Position numbers and translations under genes: made by a program. A DNA stretch of 29,921 nt from positions 1-29,921 of the forward strand of contig JBLHKS010000074.1 of NCBI GenBank assembly GCA_047620505.1. Direction: 5' to 3'. The number at the start of each line of letters is the position of its first letter. Positions within the stretch are counted from its first letter, which is position 1. This document shows, piece by piece, positions 1 to 7,285 of this stretch. The stretch is from JBLHKS01 sp047620505 (GTDB taxonomy: Bacteria > Verrucomicrobiota > Verrucomicrobiia > Verrucomicrobiales > DEV007). Under the pieces are notes generated by a model, which was given only the letters and a program-made list of their open reading frames with translations, made no database searches and had not been told where the DNA came from.

Positions 1-931
1 AGCCAAGAGGATCAAATTTGGAAAGCTCAAGGAAATTGCGGCGATCGTTACTCCGCAGACCTTGTTGGCTTGGCATCGACGATTGATAGCGAAGAAATAT
101 GATTCAAGCGCCAAGCGCCTTGGACGGCCAAGGATAAAGATCTCCCTCAGCGATTTGGTCATTCAACTCGCCAAGGAGAACCGGAATTGGGGCTACGGTT
201 CGATCCAGGGAGCGTTGCTAAACCTTGGACATGACGTGAGCCGAAGTACGATCGCCCGCGTCTTGAAGAGAGCGGGAATCGAAGCGTCGCCAGATCGAAG
301 AAAGGGAATGAGCTGGGCGGAGTTTCTCAAGAGTCACTGGAACGTCATGGCGGCCACGGACTTCTTCACGACGGAGCTATGGACGTCGCGCGGCTTGATT
401 CGCTATCACGTTCTGTTCGTCATTCGGCTTGCCACGCGAGAAGTTAGGATCGTGGGGATCGTCCCTGAACCCAACGAGGATTGGATGAAACAGATCGCCC
501 GCAATTTAACGGATTGCCTGGATGGATTTCTGAACGGATATCGATACTTGATACACGATCGAGCGTCGCTGTTTTCGAGTGCGTTCAGGATGATTCTTCT
601 GGGGGGAGACGTGAAAACTATTCGACTTCCGAGGAGAAGTCCGAACTTGAATGCATTCGCGGAGCGCTGGGTACGCACAGCCAAAGAGTTGTGCATAGAC
701 CGAATGATTTTCTTTGGCGAGAGCTCATTGCGGAAGGCACTCTCTGAGGTGGAGATCTTCTACAATCGCGAACGACCACATCAAGGGATCGACAACAAGA
801 TCATCCTCGCTGACTTTGATAAACCGCCGACCGAAGGAGCGATTGAGTGTCGAAGCCGGCTCGGGGGGATGCTCAACTATTACTACCGTAAAGCCGCATG
901 AAAACGGGTGTAATCGACTTTTGAGACACTA
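1..931 (+). mobile_element. Partial insertion sequence, 3' portion and probable right end
   Basis: An IS fragment made of a transposase reading frame that is open at the left window edge plus a short non-coding tail. The tail at 911-930 (TAATCGACTTTTGAGACACT) looks like an IS terminus and would be expected as its inverse complement at the unseen left end; this is inference. The boundary near 931 is approximate because neither the left terminal repeat nor a target duplication can be seen. The fragment runs opposite to the rest of the window, and a sampled line of it (541-600) is about 47% GC, visibly lower than the neighbouring genes. Confidence 0.55.
2..901 (+). CDS. IS transposase, DDE integrase core (5' end cut by window edge)
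   Basis: This is a DDE transposase with an rve-type integrase core, which cuts and joins the ends of its own element. The frame is open from base 2, so the TTG at 62 is only an internal apparent start; residues before it (AKRIKFGKLKEIAAIVTPQT) match the usual upstream part of this family. Counting from the TTG, a GRPR-type basic linker lies near residue 21, an HTH_21-like segment (NWGYGSIQGALLNLG) at about 42-56, and the catalytic residues are D100 (AATDFF), D166 (LIHDRA) and E201 (FAERW). The D166-E201 spacing of 35 fits the DD35E pattern. The C-terminal YNRERPHQG motif is typical of IS3/IS481-like integrases. The gene appears intact to its TGA stop. The exact IS family is not certain. Confidence 0.88.
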   Translation, partial: AKRIKFGKLKEIAAIVTPQTLLAWHRRLIAKKYDSSAKRLGRPRIKISLSDLVIQLAKENRNWGYGSIQGALLNLGHDVSRSTIARVLKRAGIEASPDRRKGMSWAEFLKSHWNVMAATDFFTTELWTSRGLIRYHVLFVIRLATREVRIVGIVPEPNEDWMKQIARNLTDCLDGFLNGYRYLIHDRASLFSSAFRMILLGGDVKTIRLPRRSPNLNAFAERWVRTAKELCIDRMIFFGESSLRKALSEVEIFYNRERPHQGIDNKIILADFDKPPTEGAIECRSRLGGMLNYYYRKAA

Positions 932-954
932 CGGCATCCTATAAAGTCCGCGCC

Positions 955-1000
955 CTACCCGCTCCCCGCTCCAGCGTGCCATCCCTGACGAGACGGGTAG
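955..1000. repeat. Imperfect inverted repeat between IS and cluster end
   Basis: CTACCCG at 955-961 pairs with CGGGTAG at 994-1000. The stem can extend by CTC/GAG across a single unpaired A, leaving a loop of about 25 bases. It lies downstream of the last minus-strand gene, where a transcript end would be expected, but no T-run follows on either strand. It could be a rho-independent-like structure, a protein site or chance. The rest of the 902-1085 gap shows no recognisable gene. Confidence 0.25.
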
Positions 1001-1085
1001 TGAAGGTGGTTGCCAATGGATTACTTCGGAATCGGTCAACGCTTGCCAGTAGCAGGTTAAGATAAGATCCAATTGGGGAACGCGC

Positions 1086-2294
1086 TTACTCACGCCCATG
1101 AAAACTCTCCTCCTTCGGGAGAGAGATGACTGGCCAGGCGGCCGGGAAAAAGCGCACGGTCTTTCCGGGTCGAAACCCTTCCAGAAGCATGCCGCACTGC
1201 ACCTGGATCTGGACGCCGCTGCAGCCGAGACCGACCGGCACCTCTCCAATTTTTAGAATATTTCCGCCTTTGCGATCATTGACCTGATCGTAATTCATGA
1301 GGCAATCCCGGACGACGATGATGTTTCCTTTCGGCGAGAGGTTGCCCTCTTCGTACTCTGAAGTTGGCCAGCCGAGGGGCTTGGGATTGGTGCTGGTCAA
1401 GTCTTTGAAAAGCGCTGGATCGACCCCGTCGAAAAACGTGATGGCCACTACTTTTTTCTTATCGTCTACCGCGGCGACGAAACCCGGTAGCCCGCGCTCG
1501 CGGATGTGATTCCGGTGGCGCTCGAGTTGGCGGGCAGTGGCCAGTGTGCGGCTGTCTTCGTCCAGCCAGATCTGAAAGATTCGCCCCGGACCGTAGAGCG
1601 TCGCCCAGGTTAGGTTGATCTGCGCCAGCTGTCCAACTGCGAGGTCATCGAGCGTGGCAAATTCCTTGCCGCGAAACACGGCCGTGTCCGATGTCAGGTC
1701 GAACAGTTTCGCCTCGCCGACCGATTTGCCGTCTCTCTGTAAGGTTGCGGTGAGCTTCTTCTCAGCCAAGTCGACTTTGTCAATCTTCCAATGCTGATTC
1801 TTCCGGTCGTAAAACGTGAAGTCATCTTCTAGCCGGAAGCATCGGGTGAAATCAACCTCCAGCGACGCACGTTGGCCGTTCTTTGCGTGAAGTTGGCCGT
1901 TTCTGGTTTCCCAGAAGCGCTCTACTTCCGACCTCGCGTAAAACCATCCGTGCATGTGCGTTCCGAGGGGGATGTCGCGCAGCGCTGCTGGGGCATTGTT
2001 GTAGAAGATCGAGCCGTAGGGCAACATCGCCGCGTCGAGTGGGTAGTCCATCAAGGCGCGCCCCTGGGCATCGTTGCGATCCACGCGGAGGGTGATGGTG
2101 CGTTCGAGATGGTCGAAGCCAACGAGTTCTCCAGAGACGTAGTGGGCCGAGTTTTCAGGTGGGAACTCGCCATCGACAAGCTGAAACCACGGCAGGGATT
2201 TGTCCGAGCCCGCGTCGGTGCGAAACTTGGGTGCTTCTTCCGCGAGTGCGGTAGCAACGATTGCCAAAGGCAGCAGGAAATGTAGGGTTCGCAT
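1086..2294 (-). CDS. Exported protein of an unnamed PVC family (402 aa), paralogue of the 547-aa protein at 7274
   Basis: I do not recognise a named family. The protein starts with a Sec signal peptide (hydrophobic residues 5-17, likely cleavage after ALA at 16-18) and has no membrane segment after it, so it is probably periplasmic or surface-exposed. Landmarks are a head FRTD..LPWFQL (24-39), SGEL (54-57), PLGT followed by an aromatic stretch (109-118), INLT (226-229), QIWLDEDSRTLAT (241-253), RGLPG (267-271) and a tail LLEGFRPGKTVRFFPAAWP (370-388). The same landmarks, in a different order, occur in the product at 7274-8917. No catalytic motif or CxxCH is visible. It begins 13 bases after DUF1552 no. 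1 and is the last gene of that group, so it is probably co-transcribed with the DUF1592/DUF1552 pair. Function unknown. Confidence 0.85.
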   Translation of the reverse strand: MRTLHFLLPLAIVATALAEEAPKFRTDAGSDKSLPWFQLVDGEFPPENSAHYVSGELVGFDHLERTITLRVDRNDAQGRALMDYPLDAAMLPYGSIFYNNAPAALRDIPLGTHMHGWFYARSEVERFWETRNGQLHAKNGQRASLEVDFTRCFRLEDDFTFYDRKNQHWKIDKVDLAEKKLTATLQRDGKSVGEAKLFDLTSDTAVFRGKEFATLDDLAVGQLAQINLTWATLYGPGRIFQIWLDEDSRTLATARQLERHRNHIRERGLPGFVAAVDDKKKVVAITFFDGVDPALFKDLTSTNPKPLGWPTSEYEEGNLSPKGNIIVVRDCLMNYDQVNDRKGGNILKIGEVPVGLGCSGVQIQVQCGMLLEGFRPGKTVRFFPAAWPVISLPKEESFHGRE

Positions 2295-2307
2295 AGGTTT
2301 GCGATTT

Positions 2308-3672
2308 TCAGGCGACGACCTCGGAAACCGTTCGGTTGCTATCCTGGAACTGTTCGGTCTCGATGTCCATGCGTTGGAGCATTGTCAGGAGCAGGTTGCT
2401 CAAGTGGGCGTCGCTGTCGACCGGCTGTCCGCAGATCTTGTAGTGCGCGTTGGCGTCACCCATGTTGTAATTGCCGATCTTCGGAAGGTTGTAGTCGACG
2501 TGCTGGCCGTGTTTCACGCCGAGCCTCTTCCCGCCTGCGTAAATCGTGGGCAGGTTCGCGTTGCCGTGGCTGTGCCCGTAGGCCATGCCGCTGCCCCAGA
2601 GTACCTGGGTGGTGTCGAGCAGGCTGCCGTCGTCGTCGCTGTGGGCCTTCAATTGCGCGATGAAGTAACTGAGTTGCTCGATCAGAAACGTGTCGGTCTC
2701 GGTGAGACGACGAAGTTGTTCCGGGTCTCCGTTGTGATGGGAAAGGCCGTGGCGTGTCTGTGAGATGCCGATGTCGGGGATCGCACCGCCGTTCGATTCG
2801 CTGCAGATCATGCAGGTGATGACGCGTGTCATGTCGGTGCGCAGAGCCAGCACCATCAGATCGAAGAACAGGCGGTGGTAGTTCTGCACCTGGTTTTGAT
2901 CCATCTTGCGCTTGAAGCGATCTGCCTCCGATGGCGGGACCTCGGGTTTCGGTACATCGAGCCACGCGTTGGCGGTTTCGGTGCGGACTTCGACCTGGCG
3001 GACGGCGGTGAGGTACTCGTCGAGCTTGGTGCGATCCTCCGCGCCAAGTTTTTTGTTCACCCGGCTGGCGTCAGAAAGAACCGCATCGAGAATGCTCCCG
3101 CGTCGGGCGAGACGGCGACGCACGGCCTCTTTGCCGCCCCTCTCCTCGCCGAACATCCGGTCGAAAATCGAGCTCACATTGCGTTCTGCGGGTATTTGAA
3201 TTCCATCGCGCGACCAGGCCAAGGAATGCCCTTCGATTGCCATCTCGAGCGACGGGAAGCGCGTGTACTTGCCCTGCACCTCGGCCATCAGCTGGTCGGC
3301 GGAGACGGTGTTGCGGAACGCGCCACCATTGCCCGGGACATTGGCACCGGTGAGCCAGACCTTGTCGCAGTTGTGATGTTTGCCGAGCACCATCGGGTGG
3401 TGCAAGCCGCTGATCGGCGTGATCTCGGCGCGGTGGGGTTCCAGGGATTTGAGAGGGGAAGTGAATTCGTAGTCTGCGCCCGCTTTCTCGATCTGCCACG
3501 TCAGCGTGTTGACGCCGTTAGGGATGTAGAGGAACACGCTGCGCTTCGGCACCTTCGGCTTGGTCGAACCCGGAGCGCTCATGCAGTCTAAAATCGGCAG
3601 GGCAATGCTTGCGCCAAGACCTCGCAGCAGGTGGCGGCGACTGAGTTGCCAGCGGTTCGTTTGGATGTTCAT
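2308..3672 (-). CDS. DUF1552 (HXXSHH) Tat-exported protein no. 1
   Basis: A member of Pfam PF07586, now called HXXSHH and formerly DUF1552, common in PVC bacteria and of unknown biochemical function. The 454-aa reading starts at the ATG at 3672, four bases after the stop of the upstream cytochrome gene. A longer frame back to 3726 would overlap that gene and put residues before the twin-arginine signal SRRHLLRGLG (11-20), so I reject it. The name-giving motif is HGLSHH at 308-313. Other visible motifs are YIPNGVN (49-55), SGLHHP (88-93) and WGSGMAYGHSHGNANLP (359-375). The many conserved His residues suggest metal binding, but this is inference. It is paired with DUF1592 no. 1, as members of the two families usually are, and its close paralogue is at 8914-10314. 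Confidence 0.93.
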   Translation of the reverse strand: MNIQTNRWQLSRRHLLRGLGASIALPILDCMSAPGSTKPKVPKRSVFLYIPNGVNTLTWQIEKAGADYEFTSPLKSLEPHRAEITPISGLHHPMVLGKHHNCDKVWLTGANVPGNGGAFRNTVSADQLMAEVQGKYTRFPSLEMAIEGHSLAWSRDGIQIPAERNVSSIFDRMFGEERGGKEAVRRRLARRGSILDAVLSDASRVNKKLGAEDRTKLDEYLTAVRQVEVRTETANAWLDVPKPEVPPSEADRFKRKMDQNQVQNYHRLFFDLMVLALRTDMTRVITCMICSESNGGAIPDIGISQTRHGLSHHNGDPEQLRRLTETDTFLIEQLSYFIAQLKAHSDDDGSLLDTTQVLWGSGMAYGHSHGNANLPTIYAGGKRLGVKHGQHVDYNLPKIGNYNMGDANAHYKICGQPVDSDAHLSNLLLTMLQRMDIETEQFQDSNRTVSEVVA

Positions 3673-3676
3673 AGGC

Positions 3677-6085
3677 TTATCTTTTTTGAAAGAGATCCGA
3701 GGTGACAAAGGCTTCGACAATGTCATGCACGCGGTAGTCCTTCTCGCGGCTGGTGGTGGCGATTTTTCGCAATTCGTCGCGGTCTTCGAAGGTCACGGTG
3801 CGGCGCAGGCCGTAAATGGCGAGCTTCTCGACGAACGCCTCGTTGAATGTCTCGAGGTCGGCGATGAGTAATTTTTTGAACTCATCGGCGTTTTGAAATT
3901 TGCGTCCGTCCGGCAGCTCTCCGCTTGCGTCGACGAGGGGATCATCTCCTGTGCCAGTGACTTTCTCGTGCGTGCGCCATTCGCCGATGGCGTTGTAGTT
4001 GTCGAAGGCCAGTCCGAGCGGATCGATTTTGCGGTGGCAAGACGCGCAGCTCGCATCCTTTTTGTGCGCCTCGAGTTTCATCCGCAGCGTGGCCTTGGGC
4101 GAATCGACGGGATTGGGCTCGATCGGTTCGACGTTGGCGGGCGGAGGTGGTGGAGTTTTGCCGAAAATGGATTCCGACAACCAGGCGCCGCGATGCACCG
4201 GGCGATGCCTGGTGCCGTCGGACGTCAGCGACAAGACCGAGGCTTGGGTCAGCAGGCCGCCGCGATGCAGTTCCGGATCGAGCGAGACGCGCTGAAATTC
4301 ATCTTTGGCGATGTCGGGAATGTCGTAAAACCGTGCCAGCCGTGGGTTGACCATCGTCCAGTCGGAGTCGATGAACTCGCGCAGGGTCAGCCCGCGATCC
4401 AAGACCTCTTTGAAGAAGGCTTGCGTCTCGCCGACCATGCTCTTTTCCAAATGCTCGTCGTAGTTCGGGTAGATCTTCTTGTCCGGCGGAAACATGCCGA
4501 CCTTGCGCAGATGCAGCCATTGGGAGGAGAACGATTTCGTGAAGCGCTCGGATCGCGGATCGGCCAACATACGGGCCACTTGGCGTTTTAGTTCTTCGCG
4601 ATCGCGTAGCTTGCCCTGCTCGGCGAGCGCGAAAAGTTCCTCATCTGGCATCGTGCTCCAGAGAAGATAGGACAGGCGCGACGCGATTTCCCAATCGTTC
4701 AGTGTGTGGCGATCCGCATTCTCATCGCCCTCCGCGATGAAGAGGAAGCTCTTCGAGCACAAGATCGCCGTCATCGCGGACTTCACCGCATCTCTGAATT
4801 TCTCGCCGGCTCCGATCTCAGCTTCGACGATTCTGACAAATGAATCGAGTTCGCCATCGAGCAGCGGACGCCGGAACGCCCGCTTCGCCATCGCCGCGAG
4901 ACCGCTTCGGACTTGATCGATATTACCCTCTTCGCTCGCCATGTAGGTTTCCCGCCAATGTTTCTCGCGGTCGGTCAGGATCGGTCCGCGCATCGAAATC
5001 GAATCCAGAATCAGGAAAGAGTGCCGTGGCTCGCCGTCGTCACCGATGAGTTTCAATTGCCACGGCAAACGACCGTCGGCGAGGCTCACGAAGGGGCGGT
5101 TGCCGTGACGCGATGAGCGGTGGGTCGGATTGAGGCCATCGAGTTTGTTAATCACATGAATCGTCGGCACCCATTTCGAAGGGAAATGCGCGCGAAAGGT
5201 GACGGTGGTGGGATTGTCCTCGGGGGCGATGATGTCTTGCTCGAAAAGCACACGATCGAGGTCTTCCGCATACACTTGCATGCGCGGCGCCGGTTTGTCC
5301 GGCGCCTTCAGGCCGCTGAGCGTGTAGCTGATCTCGTAGACGCCAGGGCCGGGGAATCTTTTTTCGCCGTTGAACGGGTTGCTGCCACGGTACAGGTCGC
5401 CCGCCCACAACTCGTAGCGCAACTTGTCGAGCTGACCCGCCGCCGCCAGACGCTCGTAGTGAGGATGGTTGCGATCGATCGTCTCGGCCCGTTTGCTCGC
5501 CTCGACATAATCGACCTTCTGATCGGGGTAGGCTTCTCCCAACACGATCTCCGCGGCCGTGATGAACTTCTCCACGTGCGTCGCGGACAAGGTCATGACG
5601 GATCCAAGTCGTTCGAAGCCGTTCCATTGCGGATCTTCGAGCAAGCCGCCCGGATCGGTGGCGTCGTATTGAACTCCGATCAGATCGCGCATGGTGTTGA
5701 CGTATTCGTCCCGGCTTAGACGATTGTAGGAAACACGATCTCGACGTGCCATGCGCGCGGCCTCGCCCTCTTTGATCCGCGCAGCGATCCACTCGACCAT
5801 CTCGGTGCGCTCGTCGGCGCCTGGCAGAACGTCCTCGTCGTCCGGCGGCATTTCACCGGAGCTGATCCGCTCCATCACCTCCGCCCAGAAGGGAGTGTCT
5901 TTGAGGCCGATCTCCGGAGAGAGTCGATCGATGCGCAGCTCACCCTTCTGTTTTTTGTCGCCATGGCAGCGGACGCAGTGCGTGTTCAGGAAAGGCTGGA
6001 GCTTCTCCTCGAACGACGGCTGGCTGTCCGCGAGGATCGCGGTTTTGAGGAGCAATGTGACAAAGAGGAGAAGGTAGAAGCGCAT
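3677..6085 (-). CDS. Planctomycete-type cytochrome, DUF1592 family, no. 1 (802 aa)
   Basis: A large Sec-exported protein with the usual domain series PSCyt1, DUF1587, DUF1595, DUF1592, DUF1588 and DUF1585. The signal peptide is residues 1-19. The first heme-binding motif CVRCH is at 37-41, followed by KKQKG and GEMPPDDE (78-85). The DUF1587 block LSRDEYVNTMRDLIGV starts near 123. ASRLSYLLWSTMPDEEL and SQWLHLRKVGMFPPDKK lie in the DUF1592 part. The second motif CASCH (680-684), followed by RKIDPLGLAFDNY, lies in DUF1588. Two covalently bound c-type hemes are therefore likely. The family is thought to act in periplasmic redox chemistry, but its substrate is not established. It is followed after four bases by DUF1552 no. 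1. The sequence is clearly close to DUF1592 no. 2 and more distant from no. 3. Confidence 0.95.
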   Translation of the reverse strand: MRFYLLLFVTLLLKTAILADSQPSFEEKLQPFLNTHCVRCHGDKKQKGELRIDRLSPEIGLKDTPFWAEVMERISSGEMPPDDEDVLPGADERTEMVEWIAARIKEGEAARMARRDRVSYNRLSRDEYVNTMRDLIGVQYDATDPGGLLEDPQWNGFERLGSVMTLSATHVEKFITAAEIVLGEAYPDQKVDYVEASKRAETIDRNHPHYERLAAAGQLDKLRYELWAGDLYRGSNPFNGEKRFPGPGVYEISYTLSGLKAPDKPAPRMQVYAEDLDRVLFEQDIIAPEDNPTTVTFRAHFPSKWVPTIHVINKLDGLNPTHRSSRHGNRPFVSLADGRLPWQLKLIGDDGEPRHSFLILDSISMRGPILTDREKHWRETYMASEEGNIDQVRSGLAAMAKRAFRRPLLDGELDSFVRIVEAEIGAGEKFRDAVKSAMTAILCSKSFLFIAEGDENADRHTLNDWEIASRLSYLLWSTMPDEELFALAEQGKLRDREELKRQVARMLADPRSERFTKSFSSQWLHLRKVGMFPPDKKIYPNYDEHLEKSMVGETQAFFKEVLDRGLTLREFIDSDWTMVNPRLARFYDIPDIAKDEFQRVSLDPELHRGGLLTQASVLSLTSDGTRHRPVHRGAWLSESIFGKTPPPPPANVEPIEPNPVDSPKATLRMKLEAHKKDASCASCHRKIDPLGLAFDNYNAIGEWRTHEKVTGTGDDPLVDASGELPDGRKFQNADEFKKLLIADLETFNEAFVEKLAIYGLRRTVTFEDRDELRKIATTSREKDYRVHDIVEAFVTSDLFQKR

Positions 6086-6105
6086 GATCTGGCTGGACGA
6101 ACCCG

Positions 6106-6132
6106 GAACCAGTATTTCCTACGCGAACCAGT
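6106..6132. repeat. Two 8-bp direct repeats upstream of DUF1592 no. 1
   Basis: GAACCAGT occurs at 6106-6113 and again at 6125-6132, 19 bases start to start, about 20 bases upstream of the minus-strand start at 6085. The same gap also holds three 7-bp near-copies of GTCGGTC at 6154-6174, next to the Kelch stop. Such short repeats could bind a regulator, but the evidence is spacing only. Confidence 0.2.
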
Positions 6133-6177
6133 CTTGCAACCATTCCGTTTGCCGTCGGTCGTCGGTTGTCGGCGCCC

Positions 6178-7203
6178 TCACTTGGTCGGAAGCGGGGCAA
6201 CCCACGTCTCGGCAGTGAGCGGCATCGGGTTGTTTAGCCCCCCGCTCGCAACCACGATGCGTCCCGAAATGATCGCCGCTACTGGCGCCAACAGTTTCCC
6301 CTGCATGGCTCCGACAACACTCCATGTATCCGCATCCGGATCGTATTCCAAAATGTCGCCCACCACATTCCGCAGCGGGCTCGACTGATTGCAACGCCCG
6401 CCAACGACCAGAATCCGGCCGTCGTGGACGATGGTGCTCGATTCGAAATGGCTACGGGCGTCCGGAAGGCTGGCGATCTCTGTCCATTTCTTGGTCGCGG
6501 GATCGAACCGGTGGCACGAATCCACATCGATCTGCGTCTTGTCGTGACCGTGGTCGCCACCCAGCGCGTAGATTTTCCCGTCGAGCACCGCCGCGCTCAC
6601 GTGGCCGCGTGGATCCGGCATGTCGGCCTCGCGCACCCATTTATTTTCCCCGTCGAGTGACATACTCCAGTGGTCGCCCGCATCTGTCTGACGGTCGGAC
6701 TTGTAGCCACCAAAATAATGGAGGCGGCGTCCGACAACAGCCAGCCCTCCCCCACCCCGCGGCTCTGGAAGCGGCGGCCCGGAAGTCCACGAGTCAGAAG
6801 TGACGTCATACTTCCAAACCTCATCGGTGACCGGCCCCGGGTGTTTTCCCTTAAACCCGCCCGCCAACCAGATGGTCGTGCCGTCCGAGGCGGTGTTCAA
6901 GTGGGTGGGATTGGTCGGCATGTCTTTGCGCTGCGACCAGGAGTCGTCCTCCGGATCGTAGACACTGACCTGAGGCGATGCATCAAGGGTCTCGGTGAAT
7001 CCACCAAACAAGAAAAGCTTTCCATCAACGACCGCGGCCGGCGACTCCACCCGGGCGAAGGGCGATGGTGCCGCTTTCTTCCACTTGAGAGCCGGCCAGG
7101 CAGGAGGCTCATTGCCCGATTTGGCAGCCGGTTTGTCAGCGTGAACCGCCGCGATCACTCCAAAGACGAAAAGGGTGAAGAAGGTGATGATAAGTTTTTT
7201 CAT
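6178..7203 (-). CDS. Exported Kelch-repeat beta-propeller protein (341 aa)
   Basis: A Sec-exported six-blade Kelch propeller. The signal peptide is MKKLIITFF through AVHA (1-22). Six Kelch repeats are visible from their Gly-Gly doublets at 67-68, 115-116, 165-166, 215-216, 268-269 and 321-322, each followed by a Y/F-D-P or similar turn and a Trp, for example VYDPEDDSW (81-89), KYDVTSDSW (131-139) and EYDPDADTW (286-294). Six repeats give one complete propeller with no further domain. Such proteins serve as binding scaffolds or, in the case of NanM, as sialic acid mutarotases. The nearby sialate O-acetylesterase-like gene makes a NanM-like role worth testing, but nothing here proves it. The gene stands alone between the two duplicated triads, with gaps of 70 and 92 bases. 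Confidence 0.9.
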   Translation of the reverse strand: MKKLIITFFTLFVFGVIAAVHADKPAAKSGNEPPAWPALKWKKAAPSPFARVESPAAVVDGKLFLFGGFTETLDASPQVSVYDPEDDSWSQRKDMPTNPTHLNTASDGTTIWLAGGFKGKHPGPVTDEVWKYDVTSDSWTSGPPLPEPRGGGGLAVVGRRLHYFGGYKSDRQTDAGDHWSMSLDGENKWVREADMPDPRGHVSAAVLDGKIYALGGDHGHDKTQIDVDSCHRFDPATKKWTEIASLPDARSHFESSTIVHDGRILVVGGRCNQSSPLRNVVGDILEYDPDADTWSVVGAMQGKLLAPVAAIISGRIVVASGGLNNPMPLTAETWVAPLPTK

Positions 7204-7221
7204 TCTGATCTTGGATAGGCT

Positions 7222-7285
7222 AGCTCGATGCCGCGCATCTTTCCAGTGCCGCGACTGACTGAAGCTCGTTGCATCATCTACGTTT
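7222..7285 (-). pseudogene. Relic of a DUF1552 gene 3' end, frameshifted
   Basis: Read on the minus strand, this short stretch encodes NVDDATSFS, then a 4-bp tandem duplication (AGTC AGTC), then GTGKMRGIE in another frame. Removing one AGTC restores TSFSRGTGKMRGIELA, which closely matches the C-terminus of DUF1552 no. 3 (TSFSSGTGTMRGIEFS). Hand alignment of 42 bases against the 3' end of that gene (about 12802-12846) gives about 34 identities after removing the duplication. It overlaps the stop of the 547-aa gene and lies just before the Kelch start. It looks like the remains of a fourth DUF1552 gene, of the no. 3 subtype, replaced or lost by rearrangement. Confidence 0.5.

Noticed and set aside
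929..1249. Small minus-strand open frame overlapping the end of the 402-aa gene
   Set aside because: Arg/Ser-rich out-of-frame shadow of the 402-aa gene without any recognisable feature.
3673..3726. Longer N-terminus for DUF1552 no. 1
   Set aside because: It would overlap the end of the DUF1592 no. 1 gene and place 18 extra residues before the twin-arginine signal; the ATG at 3672 fits the spacing seen in the other pairs.
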